From DASQPJ01 sp036268355 (GTDB lineage: Bacteria; Actinomycetota; Actinomycetes; Sporichthyales; Sporichthyaceae), in the NCBI GenBank assembly GCA_036268355.1, contig DATAUG010000223.1, forward strand, positions 8,378 to 72,377: 64,000 nucleotides of DNA, written 5' to 3'. Positions 60,836-64,000 of the stretch are shown one piece after another. A program made the translations under genes and the position numbers. Numbering within the stretch: position 1 is the stretch's first letter; each line of letters begins with the position of its first letter. Under the pieces are notes generated by a model. The model saw nothing but the letters and a program-made list of their open reading frames with translations, had not been told where the DNA came from and made no database searches.

Positions 60836-60947
60836 CGGACACCGACGGAGTCGGGTGCGGCGCGCGGCATGCCGTGTGGAGCGAACGTCGCCGTCGACGT
60901 GGCGCAGGTCCGGGGCCCGCCTCCAGCCGTGGTCCCCCGCAAACGCA

Positions 60948-60982
60948 TGAAGGCCCGAACGGTGAAAACCGCCGGACCTTCA
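60948..60982. terminator. hairpin with GAAA tetraloop
   Basis: A stem of nine pairs with one mismatch (TGAAGGCCCG with CGGACCTTCA), a small internal loop and CGGT-GAAA-ACCG at the tip. It lies between the LuxR remnant and the Abi gene. It is a stable RNA structure; termination is inferred. Confidence 0.5.
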
Positions 60983-61036
60983 GCACATGCTCTAACGGAG
61001 AGACCTGCCTCCGCCTTCGCCCTAGAGTCTAGATCC

Positions 61037-61749
61037 GTGACGGCGCCGGTACAACCCGACCCTCGCACCGCGGCAGTCGTCGCCCATCTGAGCGAGCCTC
61101 GCCTTCGCCCGTACCTGGCCGCCACCAACGGGAACGTCAAGGAAGCGCTGCGTCTCTACCAGTGGAACATCGACCTTTCCGGGGCGGTGTACGAGACGTT
61201 GCACGTGTTCGAGGTGGTCCCGCGCAACGCGATGGACGCTCAGCTCTCGATCTGGAACGCCACCCAGACCGACGCCTCCACGGGGCGAGCCCACGCCTTG
61301 GACTGGCTGATGGATCCGGCCCCCCGCTCGGCCGACTCGCCGGCGGCGATATTGCCCAGGCCGCCAATCGAGCCCACGCGGCGCTCAGAACAGGAAAGCC
61401 GGGCGGCCGGGTGCCGGGCCACCCGGATGTGCTGACCCAGCTCTCGTTCGGGACGTGGCGGTTCCTCCTGCCGAGCAACGACCCCGGCCGTGAACTGCTC
61501 TGGAATCAGGCGCTCAACGCCGCCTTCCCGCACCTGGACGTCCCGCCCGCTCGCCTCGTCAAGCAGGTCGACGGCATCTACCGACTGCGCAACCGGGTGG
61601 CCCACCTTGAGCCGCTGCTGCGCTCAGGCGCGGTGCATGACCAGATCAAGTCGATGCGAGCCGTCCTGTCGGCCATCAACCCCGCGATCGAGAACTGGTT
61701 CACCTCCCGCCAGCGAGTGACCACCGTACTGAAGGCGCGCCAGTACTGA
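61037..61749 (+). pseudogene. Abi_2-like (HEPN) abortive-infection protein, frameshifted
   Basis: Two overlapping frames give one protein. The first (GTG 61037 on) reads LYQWNIDLSGAVYETLHVFE and VPRNAMDAQLSIW; the second (to 61749) reads LTQLSFGTWRFLLPSNDPG, LWNQALNAAFPHL and the HEPN motif RNRVAHLEPLL (R-N-x3-H). The order matches Abi-like proteins. They meet at a C6 tract at 61320-61325; with seven C the gene would be one open frame of 237 codons. So it is a single-base break, either decay, a phase-variable state or a read error. Intact proteins are RNA-cleaving phage-defence factors. Confidence 0.65.
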
Positions 61750-62586
61750 CCCCTGAGCCACGGCAAGACCAATACCTTCGCCTCGCCACCGGGACGCCCG
61801 GCCGTCCGGCTTTAGGGACCTTCGCGGCGCCGGGACCCGAAGCGTGAGGGTCCACCTCGGGCTGTTGCGGGCAGGGCTGGACCTGCCCGACCGCCGGGCG
61901 AGCGTACGGACCCCCGCGCTCCCGCCACGACGAAGGACACCGCCCAAACCCGTACGACCTTCAACGGTGCCCCTTCGCACTGACTACTCGCTCATCCCGT
62001 CAATTCGGCGCCGGTGAGTCCTGGCCACGGCCGGAACGCGCCAGCACGTCGGCCGTGCGAAGCGCAACGCAATGTCGGAAGTTGGCTGGGCCGCGGGGAT
62101 CGGAATGTTGGTCGGGGAAGTTCCGAAAGGGCAGCAGCGGGCATTCACGGTCACCAACAGTCGGCTGGGAAGGAATCACGGACATTCCCGTGCGGCGGTG
62201 CGATGAGACGAAGACACGATTTCATGTCAGGACGTATTTGTTCGATCTGCAGCAGCCCGGGCGTCCTCGCCGTGCCCAGAACATGTCGCCGGTCAATTCT
62301 CCGACCACCAGACACCGTGGTTGCCCGTGGCTGACCCCTGTTGTCTGACATGGCATCATGTTGCTTGTACAGAGGCGGATCGGCGCCGCCGATGTCCGCC
62401 CGCACGACGGATGAACGGCCGTCCGACCCCACCGCGATCTCACCCGAACCAGACGCAAGCCAACGCCCGATTCTCGATTGCCCAGCCCCGAACTCGCACG
62501 TTCTCCTATTCGTCGATTCCTCCAAACGCACTGCCTTCAGAACCGATTGCACTAAGGTATCCCTGCGGGATACGGGGGATTCTGGC
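61750..62586. other. gene-free stretch before the relaxase fragment
   Basis: About 840 bases. No frame on either strand has protein-like composition plus a start. The part from 62050 to 62560 is less GC-rich than the core genome, consistent with foreign DNA. Just before the relaxase frame lies a hairpin GTATCCC-TGC-GGGATAC at 62557-62573, which might belong to a transfer origin or leader. Confidence 0.4.
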
Positions 62587-63153
62587 TTGGCTTACGTGAC
62601 GGCGATCGGCGCCGACCCGGCGCAGGTGAATTACCGGCTCGGGCTGGGTCACAGCTGCACGCGAGAGGGTGTTGCCGAGGCGCGGTTGTCCTACCACGTC
62701 GACGGCCGGGAACGCCCGCTGCGCTGGGTGGGCTCGGGCCTGGAGGCGCTCGGCATCGAGGCCGGGTCGGAGTTGACGCCGGAACAGTTCGATGCGGAGC
62801 GGGCGTTGATGGCCGGCCGGGACCCACGCACCGGGGACCGGTTGGTGGCGCCGAAGCTCGCGGTCTACGACGACGCCAAGGTTCCGCTGCGGCCCCTGGT
62901 CGACGCGGTCAGAGACGTCCTCGCCGAACGGGAGCTCTCGCCCGCCGAGCTGTTCCCCGCGCCGAAGGACCGCACCGCACTGGCCCGAGCCGAACGTGCC
63001 GTCGACCGGTTGGGTGACGGGGCGCGGTTGCGGGCCGATGAGGCCGGGCACCTGGCCGAGGTCGCCGGCCTGGACCCCCGCCAGGTCTGGGCCGCCGAGG
63101 CGTACGAGTCAGGATCGCGTCCCGTGGAGTGGTGTAGGCCGACGTGTTCGTGA
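62587..63153 (+). pseudogene. conjugative relaxase (MobF/TraA type), N-terminal fragment cut by an IS
   Basis: The frame from TTG 62587 begins LAYVTAIGADPAQVNYRLG and continues LRWVGSGLEALGIEAG, LTPEQFDAERALMAGRDPRT and DRLVAPKLAVYDDAKVPLRP, the N-terminal region of actinobacterial TraA/TrwC-like relaxases. The catalytic Tyr and His residues and the helicase part would follow but are replaced by IS256-type sequence from about 63112, and the frame ends in that sequence at 63153. Upstream codons to 62341 are not part of the family. It marks a former conjugative plasmid or integrative element. Confidence 0.7.
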
Positions 63154-64000
63154 TCGTCGACGTCGGCAAGTTTGTCAGGCGGTGATGGCCAGGTCGACCT
63201 CCTGCAGGACGGGGACGGGCTGGCCGATGGTGGCCATGGATTCCTCGGAGAGGTAGCGGCGTTCGGCGACGGCCCATTCGTCGTGGGTCTCGACCAGCAC
63301 GGCGGTGACCAGGCGCAGGACTGAGGCGTCGTTGGGGAAGATCCCGACGACGTTTGTGCGTCGTTTGATCTCCCCGTTGACGCGTTCGAGCGGGTTGGTC
63401 GACCAGACCTTGCGCCAGTGCGCGAGGGGGAAGGCGGTGAAGGCGAGCAGGTCCTCGGCGGCGTCGGTGAGCATGGCGGCGACGGCGGGGAACTTCGGGG
63501 TCAGCATCCCCGCGACCTCGCCGAGCTGGCGGTGGACGTGGTGGGCGTCGGGCTGGGCGAAGACGGTGCGGATCGTCGCGGCGACCATCTCCGCGGAGGC
63601 CTTCGGGACCTTGGAGAGCACGTTGCGCATGAAGTGCACCCGGCAGCGCTGCCAACCGGCGCCGAGGAACACTGCGGCGATGGCCGCCTTGAGGCCCAGG
63701 TGGTGATCCGAGATCACCCACTGAACACCCGTCAGACCCCTGGCCCGTAAGCCTTTGCAGAACGCCGTCCAGAACGCGCCGTCCTCGCTGTCGCCGACCT
63801 CGACGCCGAGGACCTCCCGGTCGCCGAGCTTCGTCACCCCGGTCGCGATCACCGACGCGCGGGAGACGACCCGGCCCCGGACACGGCCCTTGAGGTAGGT
63901 GGCGTCGAGGAAGACGTAGACGAACTCGGTGTGCGACAGGGACCGCTCCCGGAACGCGCCGAGGTCCTTAGTCCATCTCGGCGCAGATCCGGCTCACCTC
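63112..64000 (-). mobile_element. IS256-family insertion sequence, partial
   Basis: The element end carries GTCCCGTGGAGTGGTGTAGG (63119-63138), the inverted-repeat type common to actinobacterial IS256 elements, 40 bases beyond the transposase stop. The element interrupts the relaxase fragment and runs out of the window, so the other end and any target duplication cannot be seen. Confidence 0.75.
63175..64000 (-). pseudogene. IS256-family transposase, C-terminal part with a frameshift
   Basis: From the stop at 63175 leftwards in protein order: VFLDATYLKGR carries the first catalytic Asp, WVISDHHLGLKAAIAAVF the second, and ETHDEWAVAERRYLSEESM the Glu; RCRVHFMRNVLSKVP and NPLERVNGEIKRRT are family signatures. 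Near 63970 a single extra T (minus strand) turns a likely MDKDLGAF into a TAA stop, putting the upstream EVSRICAEMD in another frame. The protein is therefore broken or needs frameshifting. The start lies outside the window. Confidence 0.82.

Noticed and set aside
61750..62586. Small genes in the gap before the relaxase fragment
   Set aside because: The available frames lack protein-like composition, homology and ribosome sites.

Overview
The window is about 64 kb of very GC-rich chromosome from an actinobacterium, probably one with a mycelial or sporulating life cycle. Direct signs are a BldC-type MerR protein (39606-39836), a canonical actinobacterial LexA box in front of a Y-family polymerase (11111-11126), a C. 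glutamicum-type ArsR with an N-terminal Cys pair, a DUF899/ECF-sigma pair, frequent GTG/TTG starts and many exported low-complexity proteins. The genus cannot be fixed from the sequence alone. No rRNA, tRNA or CRISPR array was seen.

Layout. 1-4430: cell-envelope genes (an exported protein cut by the window edge, a D-Ala-D-Ala carboxypeptidase, a DMT-type membrane protein, two paralogous small basic secreted proteins). 4929-9237: a branched-chain-amino-acid-type ABC importer operon (livH, livF, a fused livM-livG, padR) without a binding protein. 9411-15354: a PH-like membrane protein, dinB with its SOS box, an ECF sigma factor with DUF899, an ABM monooxygenase, an SGNH hydrolase and an alpha/beta hydrolase. 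15406-23144: fadE behind a twin-operator promoter, an ArsB-type permease, TetR, two lipoproteins with beta-propeller repeats and a nitrilase. 23481-27187: an E1alpha/E1beta/E2 2-oxoacid dehydrogenase operon with odd repeats in and beside it. 27449-33719: a giant Ala/Pro/Gly-rich surface protein, a HisC-type aminotransferase, a holin-like protein and riboswitch-controlled thiC.

34006-44595: LMW-PTP with fructosamine kinase, a peroxiredoxin, a methyltransferase, GntR, an XdhC C-terminal domain protein, BldC, an octahistidine secreted protein, a secreted metalloprotease, a QYQQP-repeat protein, a VOC protein and the small subunit of a molybdenum hydroxylase. 44606-54877: the Tat-exported molybdenum hydroxylase large subunit, a KimA-like potassium/amino-acid permease divergent from a KdpD/KdpE-like pair, small membrane proteins, a CDF metal exporter and a DUF2254 protein. 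54949-57439: a decayed KdpE copy and three exported proteins, one a LytM-like domain without its zinc ligands. 57711-58841: a compact arsR-aquaporin operon.

The right end (58960-64000) is a decay zone: a glycoside-hydrolase tail fragment, a nameless fragment, a truncated LuxR-type regulator, an Abi/HEPN gene broken by one base in a C tract, a conjugative-relaxase fragment and a frameshifted IS256-family element that interrupts it. This looks like the edge of an old integrated or conjugative element.

Beyond genes, four signals recur: a GGGGTGACACCCC intergenic repeat family at three loci; hairpins CTGAC(G)-N3-5-(C)GTCAG that often contain the TGA stop of a gene; a ~47-bp palindromic element with one copy inside the E2 coding region; and a 67-bp tandem duplication of the E2 gene end.
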